Below are positions 32,627 through 43,022 of a stretch of DNA of 43,022 nt, piece by piece. The notes beneath the pieces were generated by a model. It was not told the DNA's origin. It did no database searches and saw nothing but the letters and a program-made list of their open reading frames with translations. The position numbers and the translations under genes were made by a program. The stretch covers positions 1 to 43,022 of the forward strand of contig JAANBB010000354.1 of NCBI GenBank assembly GCA_014621425.1, read 5' to 3'. Source of the stretch: Cylindrodendrum hubeiense. Lineage: Eukaryota; Ascomycota; Sordariomycetes; Hypocreales; Nectriaceae. Each line of letters opens with the position of its first letter. Position 1 is the first letter of the stretch.

Positions 32627-35600
32627 TCATCGCTTCGCGGGATCGACATCCTCGCCTAGCTCCCACGGCCTACGCGGGTCGACGTATGTGGACAGTCGCT
32701 GGTCGCCCCCTCGGGATCCAACCGTCACCCAGACGTGCTTCTGAGGGGCGCTCTCACCGATCGTCTCTCGGAAACCTTGCCATCGAAGGCGGCCCTCTCG
32801 GCTCATGTCACTGTTGCCCATGCCGCCATTCGACACCCATTCCTTGATCACATCTTTTACGAAGGAGATCTTCCGGCGGAAGTCATTCGCGGCAGGGATG
32901 CCCTGTAGTTCCGGGTCAATCTCCGGCCGCCTCCTCGTGGTGCTTGTGCGGCTGGGACGAGCCGCCGACGGCTTGGACTGGAAGTTCAACAGGGTCTGTA
33001 GAGGGTACGAGAGCATCGCACGATCGTCCAGGGCGGCAGCTCCAATTGTGCCAGTCGAAGCAAGCCTCTCCGCAGCGTCCTGCGGGAGGTGCCAGAAGTG
33101 ACACCAAGTGCCCGTGGAATCGATGACAATCTTGGTGTGATCCGGGAAGTTGAACTATATCATGTTAGTGTGCTTCCCAATATTAAACCGGACTCGGTTA
33201 ACTTACTTGGAGGTGGCCATCGCAAAAGACCCAGCATCCAACGTCTCCAAATCGCTGGTAGAACGTCACAAGCTCGGCCATTGTGCCCTTCTGTCCCGGG
33301 GACATGGCGCCAGATGCGTCGGTCTCTTCAACCGGCACAAAATCGTCCCTCCCATAGGCAATCATGTAGTTGGCAAACTTCTTCCACAGGATGATTCTCT
33401 CCCTCTTTCGATGCTGGAAGATGTCCCTTCCAGGCTGCATCTTGCCGGCGGTGCCATCTTCGTTCACCGCCACCCGGAAATGCTCAGGCGAGACCATCAC
33501 CTCGGAGAGTCCCGTCTCACCATTGTTTTCAAAGAACTTAATAGGTTCTGTCATTGGAAGTGGTTGGCTCCTATCGGAATAGGACTCATCCTGACGCCTC
33601 AAGATGTGTCTCTCAGCTCCGCGAATGAATACACCAGCTGGAGGAAGCAGCGCCGTCTTGCTGCCCTCCGTTGTCGGAATGTCCCGCAAAATGCAACCCA
33701 CACTGCCGTCGTTCAAGATGTAACCGAGGCCAAATTTGTTGGTATAATCAACCCACTTGACCACAACATGAGGGTGAGGTGGCGCCACGGACTTCGATGA
33801 GATGATGGCCATCGTTCGAGAGTTGAGAGCTCGTTCCAGTTCTGCCTGGAGTCGGCGCAATCGTTCGAGAATCGCATCGGGCTGTGTTCCAGAAATGTCC
33901 CTTTGTCGCTCCGTGGGGCTGAAAAGAGTCGCGGGTTGTGTATATTCCGCTCTCTGCGGCTTCGCAGGTGCCGCCTTTTCAGGAGCCACCGAGGCTTGTC
34001 GCTCAGGGGCGTCAACTGGTGCTGATCTCGAGGATGGAATATTCGTTCGTGTGGAGCTTCGCATGCTCTTGTAAGTTGACTGGGTGGCTTCTTTTTGAGG
34101 AGGCTCTTGTGGCAGCTCCCTTCGTGTCCTCACCCTGACGCTCTGGGATGCTGAGAGCACAGGCTCGGCGGTAGGTTTAGGCCGTGATGCCAGGACGGTA
34201 GCTGGCCTGTTTTGAGCTCTCTGCTGAGCAGCAAAACTCTGAGGAGGTTGTCGGAGGAATCCAGCTGGGGCTCTTTGACTGGCCGATGACTGGTCCGAGG
34301 AACTGCCTGCTTGCGAGGCCATCGAGGCCTGGTACCTAGCCTTTATCTGTTGCTGCTCCTTCAACCACTCCTCAAAGGGCCGATAGACAAGGTTTTCCTC
34401 GAGGGGGATCATGGGGGTCAGGCCAGCCTTTTCTTCCGCGGCCATTTCCTTCCAAGTCTGTGTGAGAATGACCTGGACTCCGCTCCAAGGACCAACACAA
34501 CATTCTCTGCACATTTCCTTCAGGTTCCTCAACGATTGCGCCTGCAAGGAGCTATTCATCCGGGTGACGTAGAATTCCTGTCGCTCGGGGGGGATTTCTC
34601 GCAACCGCGGGCTCATTTCCGCCTCGTCGGGCATGTAGCCAGAGGTGAAGAATGGGTGCTGGAGGATCACATCGGGGTCCGGACGGCGATCAGCATCTTG
34701 GAGCATTGTGGCAACCAGCTCCTTAGCATCCTGGCTGATAAATCTCTGCGAATTCTCGAAGGTCGGCCATTCATAATCTCTCTCCCTGGCTCGGCGATAA
34801 ATTTCGTCTGTTGTGGAGGACTGGAAAGGAGGTTTCGAAGTGAACATGGCGTACCTGTAGAAGTCAGTTAGCCGTCAAAACATGGGGTCTAGTTCTAAAA
34901 GACTTACATGATGATACCCAGGCTCCAGATATCGACCATGTGGTCATGGCCCTTTCTTCCCTTTTCCAGAATCTCGGGAGCAATGTAGTTGGGAGTTCCA
35001 CAGAGGGTGGTTCGACGGATGGTGTGCATGTCCCTACCAGTCACCAACAAGGCAGCAAGACCAAAATCACCAATCTTGGCGTTCATCTGTGAGTCGAGAA
35101 AGATGTTGCCCATTTTCAGGTCGCGGTGGATAATGCCCTTGCTGTGCATGTATTTGATGGCGCCGGCAATCTGGACAGAGTAGAAGCGGATCTCGGGTTC
35201 CGTCACACCTTTCCGGCGCTTCACCATATCCATCAGGGAACCGTTAGGGCAGAGCTCGAGAACCAGGTAGGTGCTCTTCTCGAATGAGAAGGCTCTGAAA
35301 AATTGCACAATATTCTTATGCTTCATCTTGGAGTGAATTTGAAGCTCGGTTTGGAACTTGACATCGCGTTAGGACTATTTGGATCTTCAACGAGATTTGG
35401 CGGCCTACCTTTTGCTCCATCTTGGGCGGCATGTGACTCTTGACGATCTTGAGGGCATATCTTTGCTTGGAGGGAAGAAGCTGGCCGTTGTAGCAGACAG
35501 CGAAACCGCCCTTACCCAACAGCTTTCCGATCTGGTATACCGCGCCATCAGGGCGATCGGTGCTGGGAGGCTCGATGACTTCAGGCGGAGGTGGTGGAGG

Positions 35601-35744
35601 GTGCTCCTTGTCCTTGGCCGCCCTCAGTTGTGCGGCGGTCTTCGTCTTGATGTCGGTGGTTTTGGGCGCTCGCTGGGCGTTGGCATCCCTCGGGGATAAA
35701 GCCTCCAAGTCGACGCCGCCTCTGGGCGCCAGCCTGTGGGCCAT
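32627..35744 (-). CDS. cdc5: Polo-like kinase (Cdc5/Plo1)
   Basis: Ser/Thr kinase controlling mitotic entry, spindle poles, mitotic exit and septation. Exons 35744-35409, 35356-34908, 34854-33207 and 33154-32627, with three 52-53 nt GT-AG introns, give 986 residues. The kinase domain begins near 70: GKGGFAVCY, ATP-binding Lys at 99, HRDLK at 189-193, DFG at 209-211, and a T-loop with Thr228/229 before LCGTPNY. After a long Ser/Gln/Pro linker come two polo boxes: KWVDYTNKFGLGYILNDGSV, then FYQRFGDVGCWVFCDGHLQF across the last intron. A tail of about 150 residues follows, longer than in yeast Cdc5 (about 705 residues in total). Every join rebuilds family sequence, for example MEQKFQTELQIH and GIIMYAMF. 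A 5' UTR intron at 36028-35872 (GTAAGT..TCTAG) is possible. All catalytic residues are present. Confidence 0.95.
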
Positions 35745-37291
35745 GGTGGTTGAATGGCTTCAATGAACCTGGTCGAAAGCTGGGGGAGTCGTTTGGGTGA
35801 ATCAACACCAAGGTGCAGAGAAAGGCAGTCGCGAGGGGTAGCAACGACTGCTGGGAGTCGCGGAAGTCGGCCTAGATAAGGGTGATTAGAGACCGTGTCC
35901 GGGAATGTTGGGAGTGAGCGCTGCGAAAGTCGAGAGTGCGCGGTGCTGGCGCGTGACAGATCGGGGTTGAGGTTTCTGGAGCGGGTTTGGGGAGGTCGAG
36001 GACGTCCAAGGGGGCAATCGAGACTTACGAGGGTAACAAAAACAACATGCAAGAGGGATGAGAGAGCGTCGCCGAGTTGCGATGAAGACACGAGGGCATT
36101 AAGCAATGCTGGAGCTGAGCTGATGCCACTGCGACGAGGTGACGGGGTTAGTAAGTGCTGAAGAGAAGTCGCCAGGCGAGTCACGCAAGGGTGAGGGAGA
36201 AGGCAGGTTTGTTAGGCCGTTGCCGTTTGCCGCGACCAGGACCAGCTGTGCGTGTGTGTGTGTGGTTTGTGTACTTTCCTGCACGTCGTTGCTGCTGGCA
36301 ACGGGTTTCCAGCCAATGAAACCCCGGTCAAGTTAGTGAACACACCGCTGTAGCCCACTGTCAACATTCCCCACAACACGCCGAGCTGCCCTATGAATCC
36401 CTTTCTAGCCCGATAACGCATATTAAATCCACCGGGAGTCTGGGATTGCCCAAGAATATTTGTTGGTACTGAGATGGACGTTATTTTTCGCTTCAATGGT
36501 TGTTTCAAACAATGCGCATTGATGTGTATGGATGGGTGACTCAGGATGATCGTTTCGTAGGTTGCCACGTGCAATTGGCTACGCTATGTGTGTTGCCACT
36601 CGTAGGCGCTTCATGTTCATTGACATCTGGATGTAATCATAGGGCTGGAGGTGGACAGTCACAATCGAATAAAGAATGCTAAAACGATCCACATGTGCAT
36701 TCGAATTACGGATATCTACATCCGTACAGTAGTTGATTCATACACACACAGCCGTTGGTCCATGGTATGAGTCTCGTGCGACCCTACTACAAGGAACCAT
36801 AGTCATTGACATCTCAGAACTTCAGAGTAACTGCCATTGAGTTCGTTCCATCACAGAGGAATCAGTTAGCCACACGGTCGAAGGCGACCAATGAGCGTTA
36901 TGCCGTAGGTCTGACCTTGCTGAGCGAAGCGTCATGATACGGAGATAACGTGGGTGCACGGGCCATAACGCAACGCATCCAGAGCGGAACATCGCGGCAT
37001 CCGGCAGGGGCGGGCAGCTAGGCTGGCATCTGAAGGAGTCACGGTGAATGCTCTCTCGTTATAACCTAATGTTTTAGCACTTGGTGAGATCCAAGGTTGC
37101 TGGCATACTCGACTCCTGTCCCCTCCTTCCGCACTTGTACCCGACACGAATTGGGTCGCCCTCGCCTGCTCCCTCAATCTCAATTGCTACAGCTCCCGGG
37201 AAAACAGCCCCACCACGGACTGAACACACCGGAGCGCGGCGCTGGGACACGAGAGCCAAGACTTCCAAGAACCAACCCACCATCCGTCACC
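35745..37291. promoter_or_regulatory. Divergent region between Polo kinase and OPA3-like gene
   Basis: About 1.5 kb hold both promoters. On the minus strand a probable 5' UTR intron of the kinase runs 36028-35872 (donor GTAAGT, CTAAT branch-like site, acceptor TCTAG). There is no minus-strand ATG from the kinase start to 36048. A short GT tract lies near 36250-36271. I found no gene in it. Confidence 0.5.
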
Positions 37292-37984
37292 ATGGTCCCT
37301 CTTCCCCTCTTCAAGCTTGCCGCACTGTTTGTGCGGCACGTCTCGAAATATGGCGCGGTATGACTGCTCTGTCGTCGGAAACACCTCGCGATCGCGTTGC
37401 TGACTCCTGCGTAGAATCAAATAAAGGCTCAGGCCCACGACCACCCCCGGTTCCGAGCGTTCGCGGCCCGGTACGGCCAACACATACACCAATTGAATAT
37501 GAAGCTGTCGGTCGCCCTATTACGAAACCCGGATGCGGAGCGGAGGGCCAAGGAAAAAGCCGAGGCACCCACGGTCCTGACCGAGGAGCAGCTGAAGCGA
37601 GAGGAGGAGCGCAAGGAAAAGGCTGGCCCCGACGCAGCAAAGAAGGCCCCTGTGCAGAGCATATGGCGGCGCAAGTTCCGACAGCTCCCCGAGGGCAAGG
37701 CGGTCGATCTCTTCGCCGACGTAATTGGCGACACGTTCATCCTCTCCGTGGCCGGTGCCCTGATTGTGTACGAGTATTGGAAATCAACACAGAAGCCGGA
37801 TACAACCAAAGAGCGCTTCGATGAGCTTGACAGGAGGTTTGAGGAGCTCAAGAAGAAGGAAGAGGAACTGGAGGCGGCCGAGGACAGACAGCGACAACGG
37901 TTCGACAGCTTGGAGGAAGTATTGCGGGCATTGAAGGACCCCAAGACGAAGCAGCCGGTGATCCCAGGCTTGCAGGTCTCATGA
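37292..37984 (+). CDS. OPA3-like protein, probably mitochondrial
   Basis: OPA3 family proteins associate with mitochondrial membranes; human OPA3 is linked to optic atrophy, and the fungal role is poorly defined. Exons 37292-37357 and 37415-37984 with a 57-nt GTATGA..GCGTAG intron give 211 residues. The N-terminus MVPLPLFKLAALFVRHVSKY is the family signature and may act as a mitochondrial signal or membrane anchor. After the join comes NQIKAQAHDHPRFRAFAARY. A charged region (TEEQLKREEERKEK) leads to the OPA3 core and a hydrophobic stretch at about 118-145 (FADVIGDTFILSVAGALIVY). A coiled coil spans about 150-195, rich in Glu, Lys and Arg. The ATG context tcaccATGG is strong. The first exon is too short to stand out as an open frame; it is recognised by homology and splice sites. 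Confidence 0.9.
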
Positions 37985-38491
37985 GATTAACAACCATGAG
38001 AAGAGCCATGAAGGTTCGAATCGGATAAATTGCCTGGCGAGTAGACGGACGACATCCACCTCGATGACAGGCATTGCCTTTGCGAAGCGCAGTTTGTGTC
38101 CACTCCGAACGCGGCCAAGCGCCAGGCCATGCTGGAGATGCTTGACGAACTCACCATTATCTATGTTTAATTGGCCTATGGCCCTGTACAGTAGCGCAGC
38201 TCTTCAACTAGACACCACCACACTCCAGATACGGCTTTGAAAGGGGACACGGGAGTTCTTCCGGCTGCAGACATTGTTAGGCAAACAGACAGACACCGCA
38301 AATAGAGAGATACCATATTCTTCACAGAAACGCACTCCATTGATCATAGCTATTCGCTGCCAAATCTCTATAAACCCACAGCTTCGACTCCGTGTAAGAT
38401 CAAACAAGACTTTGCTCGGGCGTCAAGCATTGCTATCTTCACACACCGGCCGTCCATGAATATTGCCAGATGAGTGTAAGCAAGTTAAAGA
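37985..38491. other. Convergent intergenic region
   Basis: Between the OPA3-like stop and the F-box stop. It should contain both 3' UTRs; no gene or structured RNA was recognised. Confidence 0.5.
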
Positions 38492-40078
38492 TCAGTCTAA
38501 AAGATCAATATAAGTATCTCCGTCTGATTCTGGATACCCTGCATCCTGCAATTCAAACAAATAGGGTATATGGTTACTTAGGTGCCAGCTATCGTATCCA
38601 AAGTCTATCCCAACTGACGCAAACATGTCTTTAACATTGTCGCCGAAGTTATACTCCGAGTCGCAACGAACTAGTTTAAGGCTGGGAAACTGTGTTGGCA
38701 GACGTTGTTTGAGATCCGCGAGGCCAACCAAACCGTTCTTAAGTTCTGTGAAATTGGCATCCTTTTGGTATGCTATGCGCAGTGACATGATTGATTGGGG
38801 GATACGTTGGACCAGAGACATGGGGTCTATGAGCTCCAGTTCAGTCTCATTATAAATCGTATTAGCGCTGAGGAACAAGTGCTCAAGTACGTCGAAATCT
38901 TTGAGATTGAACGCAGGCTTGTCACTGCTACCGAAAAGTCGTTGCTCGCGGTGATCAAGATTTAGTGACTTGAGAGTCTTCTGATGGAGGCGAAGGCACT
39001 TCATAGCTTCGGATGGCACAAAATAACCGGAACGAAAACTGCGAGGCGTCGTGTAAGTCCCAAACCCGCCGAAAGATTCATGCACAAAAGTGTGGAGATG
39101 GCCAGTGCAGGACGATAGCAGATTTTCGAGATAGTCTGGGTGAAATTTGCACTGTATGATGCGTAGAGTTGTCAGAGTTGGCATTGGCGGGATCGAATTA
39201 ATGATCTTTTCATCGCACAAATGAAGGTTGAGTGTTTGTAGGCCGGTTGATAATTGCACAAGTGAAGAATTGAGGCCATCCACATTAAGAGTCTTAAGAG
39301 GCAGACTAGCAATGTTGAGGGCTTGGAAGGTCGATCCTAGAATTCCCATTTTAGGCATTGACTCGCCGGACTGGAGGTGGAAATACTCCAAATTTGGGAG
39401 CTGGGTAACTAGCATTGCGACGAGCTCGGCAGCCACCGATCTAGAGCCCCAAGGGCCGTATAAAGCCCTCTTCCACCTTCGCCCGCTCCTTTCATTTTCC
39501 TTTTGGTCTAGGAAACACTCGAGAAATGAGGGGAAATGATGCGGCCAGGTCTTTTTCTCCTCGTCTGGGGTGTTTGATAACCGTTGCCTCCAAGCTTCTG
39601 GGAGGTCGATTCCTCGAGCATCTGCAGTCTGTATGAGACAAACTCGGGCATCTGACGTGCTAGTCTTTTCCAGCAGGAAAGGGTGGATAGATGTAATCTT
39701 GACTAGGCTAGCGAGATCCGGTCGCTTTGTGGTAGTCCGCAAAAACGAAGTGAGCCGGTGATTCCACGTGTAAAGATCGGATTGCCAAGAGTTGGCGTAA
39801 CCCAAGTTGAATTCATGATACAGGACAGGTTGGGCAAGATCCCGGAACTGCCTGGAAACTAGGCACAGCGAGAAAAGAGTATGGCGATCTAGAGAGTACC
39901 AAGATTTCGAATCCCGATTCTGCTCCCGCGCTTGGCAATGTCGTCGGGTTTCGAGGTACTGCAATGTATATATCCCGAGTGACTGATCGAACTCTCCGCA
40001 GCAATGAAGGCAGAAATGGCCGATAACTAGCAGAAGCAACTCTGGAGACAGGTCAGACAGCTTAGGAGAATGCACCAT
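38492..40078 (-). CDS. F-box domain protein with leucine-rich C-terminal region
   Basis: Intronless, 528 residues. The N-terminus has an F-box-like segment at about 6-50 (LSDLSPELLLLVIGHFCLHC, then a SLCLVSRQFRDLAQPVLYHE segment near 75-94 typical of fungal F-box proteins). The remainder has irregular leucine-rich stretches (LPNLEYFHLQSG, LPLKTLNVDGLN, LTTLRIIQC, LKSLNLDH) that would form a substrate-binding solenoid. The protein would act as a receptor of an SCF ubiquitin ligase; the target is unknown. No signal peptide. Third codon positions use A and T more than in the chitin synthase or Fun30 genes, fitting a fast-evolving, lineage-specific gene or one acquired later. The start is the first ATG of the frame. 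Confidence 0.8.
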   Translation of the reverse strand: MVHSPKLSDLSPELLLLVIGHFCLHCCGEFDQSLGIYTLQYLETRRHCQAREQNRDSKSWYSLDRHTLFSLCLVSRQFRDLAQPVLYHEFNLGYANSWQSDLYTWNHRLTSFLRTTTKRPDLASLVKITSIHPFLLEKTSTSDARVCLIQTADARGIDLPEAWRQRLSNTPDEEKKTWPHHFPSFLECFLDQKENERSGRRWKRALYGPWGSRSVAAELVAMLVTQLPNLEYFHLQSGESMPKMGILGSTFQALNIASLPLKTLNVDGLNSSLVQLSTGLQTLNLHLCDEKIINSIPPMPTLTTLRIIQCKFHPDYLENLLSSCTGHLHTFVHESFGGFGTYTTPRSFRSGYFVPSEAMKCLRLHQKTLKSLNLDHREQRLFGSSDKPAFNLKDFDVLEHLFLSANTIYNETELELIDPMSLVQRIPQSIMSLRIAYQKDANFTELKNGLVGLADLKQRLPTQFPSLKLVRCDSEYNFGDNVKDMFASVGIDFGYDSWHLSNHIPYLFELQDAGYPESDGDTYIDLLD

Positions 40079-41742
40079 ATTGCCCTAGACTGGTGATGGG
40101 TTCAAGCCTCACCGGGTTGTGGCTGTCAGACGGTGACTTTGCTTGAGCGACGACCAACTGGATGGGGCTGAGGATATCATGTCACGTGTGTATCATGTGG
40201 CTGGAAAGTGTTGGTTCACGGAAAGCCGAACTGGGATCACTCAGAGCCTTTTGGGGTTGTCACATTGCGATGCAACCTGACAGAGTATCGGAGGGCATTT
40301 GGCTGTTGGTTCGCGACGTAGAAACTGCCGAGATACCCCGAATCACACCCAAGATGCACTTCTGCATGGCAGAGTCGCCAATGGGACGAATTGAGGAGTA
40401 ACATTGTGATTTGGTCTGGACACTACGCAGTAGCTCGAAAGGAGGTTGCCTTGAGGATGGTTACAAGATGGGCATATTGAAGGGCGTCACGTTGGGTTCG
40501 GGGATTTGGCCAACCACGTTTCCAGGCAGACGCCCAAGTTCTCGCGAAGGATCCCATCTGCAGTGAGATTGATACCGAACTATCAATCACCGGCGGTTGC
40601 AACCGCATTAGCAGCTCCTAAATTTCAATGCCACCAGAAGATGTGATATTGATTACATGCTAGCTTGGAGGCCACGCAAGGTAGTAGTGAGCTGGTGATT
40701 GGGGTGGGCAGATGGTGTAAGCCCAAAGTTTCCCGAATTGGCACAGCGGAGCTGAACACAGCAGATGGCGTTCACCGACTCTGGGTATCAACTGATTACG
40801 ATCCCAAACACAGGCGATGGCCATGCACGAAGGCGATCGCTCGTCCAAGGATCCGGGTCACTGGACAAAATCCCAGGGACCAGGACAGGTAAATACGGAG
40901 CATCGCGGTGGGGCGTGGCTTCTGGGTCTTCGGAGATGGAGGTGAGCGACTGGAAGCTGAGGATTGGCATTTGGGGTCTTAATTGAATGCATGTGCGCTC
41001 ACAAAATGATGTTGCGACCTACTACGCAGTGCCAAGTAGTACCAACAAGGTCTTGATTGGGGATAAACCCGCTTGATGCGCTGATTCTGGGATGAAGACC
41101 GGGCCCGTAGTGCGAATGCCACGGCCGACGGCGGGCCAACGCAGAGTGACGGTTGGCGTGGTTGGGATGTGACGGGAAGCGGAGCCAATCAGCAGCGGGA
41201 TGCAGCCGCCGAGTGAATCGGGACTCATTCGCACTATTGAGCACTAATAAGACGCGCATGGCAGGACAGCGGGCATTAGGCTGGCCAAGAGGTTAGCCAA
41301 GAATGGCGGCCATATCCAGTCACGCACTATCGAACGAGTCAAGGCATCGCTTGCATGATTTGGGGGCAAGTCACATTGCGCAGCGGCCTCCATTCGTCGA
41401 CGCCATGCAAATGCTCAATGTCCGGGCCTCAAAGTCATATTGACGGTGATGTGCTTGGCGATGGCTAGCGGCTGGCAGGTGAGAGAGTAACCCCTCCACG
41501 GTCCACTAGCGAAGACGAGCCAGGGCCCCCATCTGGCCTGACGAGGACGCTTGAGTCGGGTCATCAACGGTCGGCAGCTGTAGGTTCCGGGCGGGAGATG
41601 TAGAGGCTGAGAGCTTCTCGAAACAGGAGAATTCGCGATGCAGGCACCGTCATTTAACACCGCCACAATGCTACATGATGTTTGAAAGATCTGACAGGCG
41701 CTTAGGGCTGATCTCGAAGCGACCACATTGTCGGGTTTCATG

Positions 41743-41770
41743 AAGCAGCAGAAGCAGCAGAAGCAACAAC
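41743..41770 (+). repeat. AGCAGCAGA/AGCAAC microsatellite
   Basis: GAAGCAGCA units repeat about three times before degenerating into CAACAA and CAACAC repeats. Confidence 0.75.
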
Positions 41771-42848
41771 CAACAACACCAACACAACCAACATGAGGCC
41801 CGCTGCGTTGGGTCGGAGAGCAGCGGAGGGCAGAAGGCAGAGGCGGAGGGAGGGCAAAAGCAGAGGAGGGGCAGAAACGCCATCATGGTGCTAGGCGGGA
41901 GCAAGGGTGAGGGCGGCGGCAAGCAGGATAAAAAAAGAACACTGCAGCGGTCTGCACGAGGCCGGTCAAAATGGCTTGTCAACTGATGGGTGGGTGGGTG
42001 GATGGAGGGCGGATGTGGATGTGGGAGGACAGGGATGCCAGGGGCCAGCCCACCCACTTCTCGAGAGCGCAACGTCCAAGTGTGTGCCAGCCCGATCCAG
42101 GGACGACAGCAAAACCACGTCTGCTTCAGCACGGCCACACGAGACTTTGCCGTGGCCCGAGGCGTGTCAGATGTCGAGGAGAGGAATACGGAGCGAGGCG
42201 TGCTGTGTACTGCGCAGGCGAGCCCAGCGCGGCTGTTGAAACTGCGGACCGACAGTCGTCTTGGAGCAGCCCGTCCAAGTCCGAGGAAGAGCAAGCCATC
42301 GTCAGGTATCATCATCTGAGCGACACGCAGCGTGCGGGGGGGCGGGAGGTCGGGATTGGGCGGTGGGCGATGGTTGCAGCTTGGCATCGCGACGGCTGGC
42401 TGCTGCGCGTCCGCACCCTGCGCAGTAATCATCCATGGCTCGGGACCGTCGACCCACGACCATGGCTTTTCGACCGTGTTTCTCGTCTTTCTGGGCACAT
42501 GGCACCGGCCTTTGGGGCGGTATACAGATGACACGGGCGTGCCTGATGTTCACGAATCTGGCCCTCAACCACTCCGGGCCCAGAAGCGCCCTGGCAAGCA
42601 ATTAGCCTCGTGCCGGGTCTGCAGGCGTCCGGGGCCCTCCCCTGCCGGCTGGGCCAGTCCGCAGCGGCAGGGGCGGTGATTGGGCGCGGGCCTGCGTGTA
42701 ACCGCCGACGCCATCGCCAATCACCAGCCCCCGCACCACGATGGTGTTGAGAAGGTCGAAGCAGGGGCCCAATGGCAGCAGCCGTGTTAATGCCTCTGCC
42801 GGGATCATGGCGTTACCGTGTGTGACGGGGCCTGCAACCTAGCTGCAC

Positions 42849-42876
42849 CTCGCTGCAACTCGCTGCAACTCGCTGG
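42849..42876 (+). repeat. CTCGCTGCAA decamer repeat
   Basis: Two exact copies and a partial third; a related CTAGCTGCAC unit precedes them. Confidence 0.75.
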
Positions 42877-42920
42877 CAGCAGCGCACGCCTCCCACGTCG
42901 AGCTCCCCCGCCATCCCGCC

Positions 42921-43022
42921 ATGCCCTCCAAGCCCGCATCTCGGCCATCTCGCCCATCACACCCCATGTCGCAAAGCGATCGTACGGGGGCCCTGAGCAG
43001 CCGCGGCCTCTCAGCGGTCTGC
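42921..43022 (+). CDS. Possible 5' end of a gene running off the window
   Basis: An ATG in context cgccATGc opens a frame of 34 codons that is still open at the window end. The residues are Ser/Pro/Arg-rich (MPSKPASRPSRPSHPMSQSD), like many disordered fungal N-termini. A second in-frame ATG lies at 42966. Nothing identifies the family, and a chance open frame is possible. Confidence 0.35.
   Translation, partial: MPSKPASRPSRPSHPMSQSDRTGALSSRGLSAVC

Larger units (their letters stand above)
40079..42920. other. Intergenic region, no supported gene
   Basis: This 2.8 kb contains only low-complexity open frames. The longest (42534-41671, minus) is rich in Leu, Ser, Pro and Cys, has no recognisable domain, and part of it comes from the GCA/CAG repeat at 41743-41770. 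A decamer repeat CTCGCTGCAA lies near the right end. The left part is the F-box promoter. Confidence 0.5.

Noticed and set aside
38008..38025. GGTTCGAATC-like string resembling a tRNA T-arm
   Set aside because: No matching acceptor, D-arm or anticodon arm could be found around it.
41671..42534. 287-residue minus-strand open frame
   Set aside because: Low-complexity Leu/Pro/Ser/Cys content is partly created by the CAG/GCA repeat; no conserved motif.

Overview
The window is nuclear DNA from a filamentous ascomycete. It has short introns of about 50-80 nt with GT/AG ends and CTAAC-like branch sites, C-rich third codon positions, a class IV chitin synthase with an Skt5-type activator, and Fun30, Polo, OPA3-like and Vma21 genes. 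The chitin synthase N-terminus and the overall gene style suggest Sordariomycetes, perhaps Hypocreales. That placement is inference; the species cannot be named from the sequence. I saw no rRNA, tRNA, CRISPR array or intact transposon, although the RNA search was by eye only.

Left part (1-9670). The 3' part of a DUF2406 gene (+) faces a three-exon vma21 (-), one intron of which has a GC donor. vma21 and a Fun30/SMARCAD1 remodeler gene (+) diverge from a 0.7 kb shared promoter. Then come a patatin-like phospholipase (-) whose catalytic Asp position is Gly, an AT-rich unassigned stretch, and a single-Myb/SANT nuclear protein (-).

Middle part (9671-31547). Upstream of the Myb gene lie 1.1 kb with no ATG on its coding strand, followed by a gene-poor region of about 5.6 kb with simple repeats and four helically phased GACGCG motifs. 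Next is an Skt5/Chs4-type chitin synthase activator (-) with a C-terminal CaaX box. About 9 kb of sequence without a recognisable gene separates it from a divergently transcribed class IV chitin synthase (+), the yeast Chs3 counterpart. In yeast the Skt5 protein activates Chs3, so a regulator and its target enzyme appear to share one locus.

Right part (31548-43022). The chitin synthase converges on a four-exon Polo-like kinase (-). A probable mitochondrial OPA3-like gene (+) and a single-exon F-box gene (-) follow, then 2.8 kb with no supported gene. A possible gene start (+) runs off the right end.

Taken together, the loci cover cell-wall synthesis (Skt5 and Chs), chromatin and mitosis (Fun30 and Polo), V-ATPase assembly (Vma21), lipid hydrolysis (patatin-like) and mitochondria (OPA3-like). 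Exon joins were placed by splice motifs, frame continuity and family conservation, not by transcript data.
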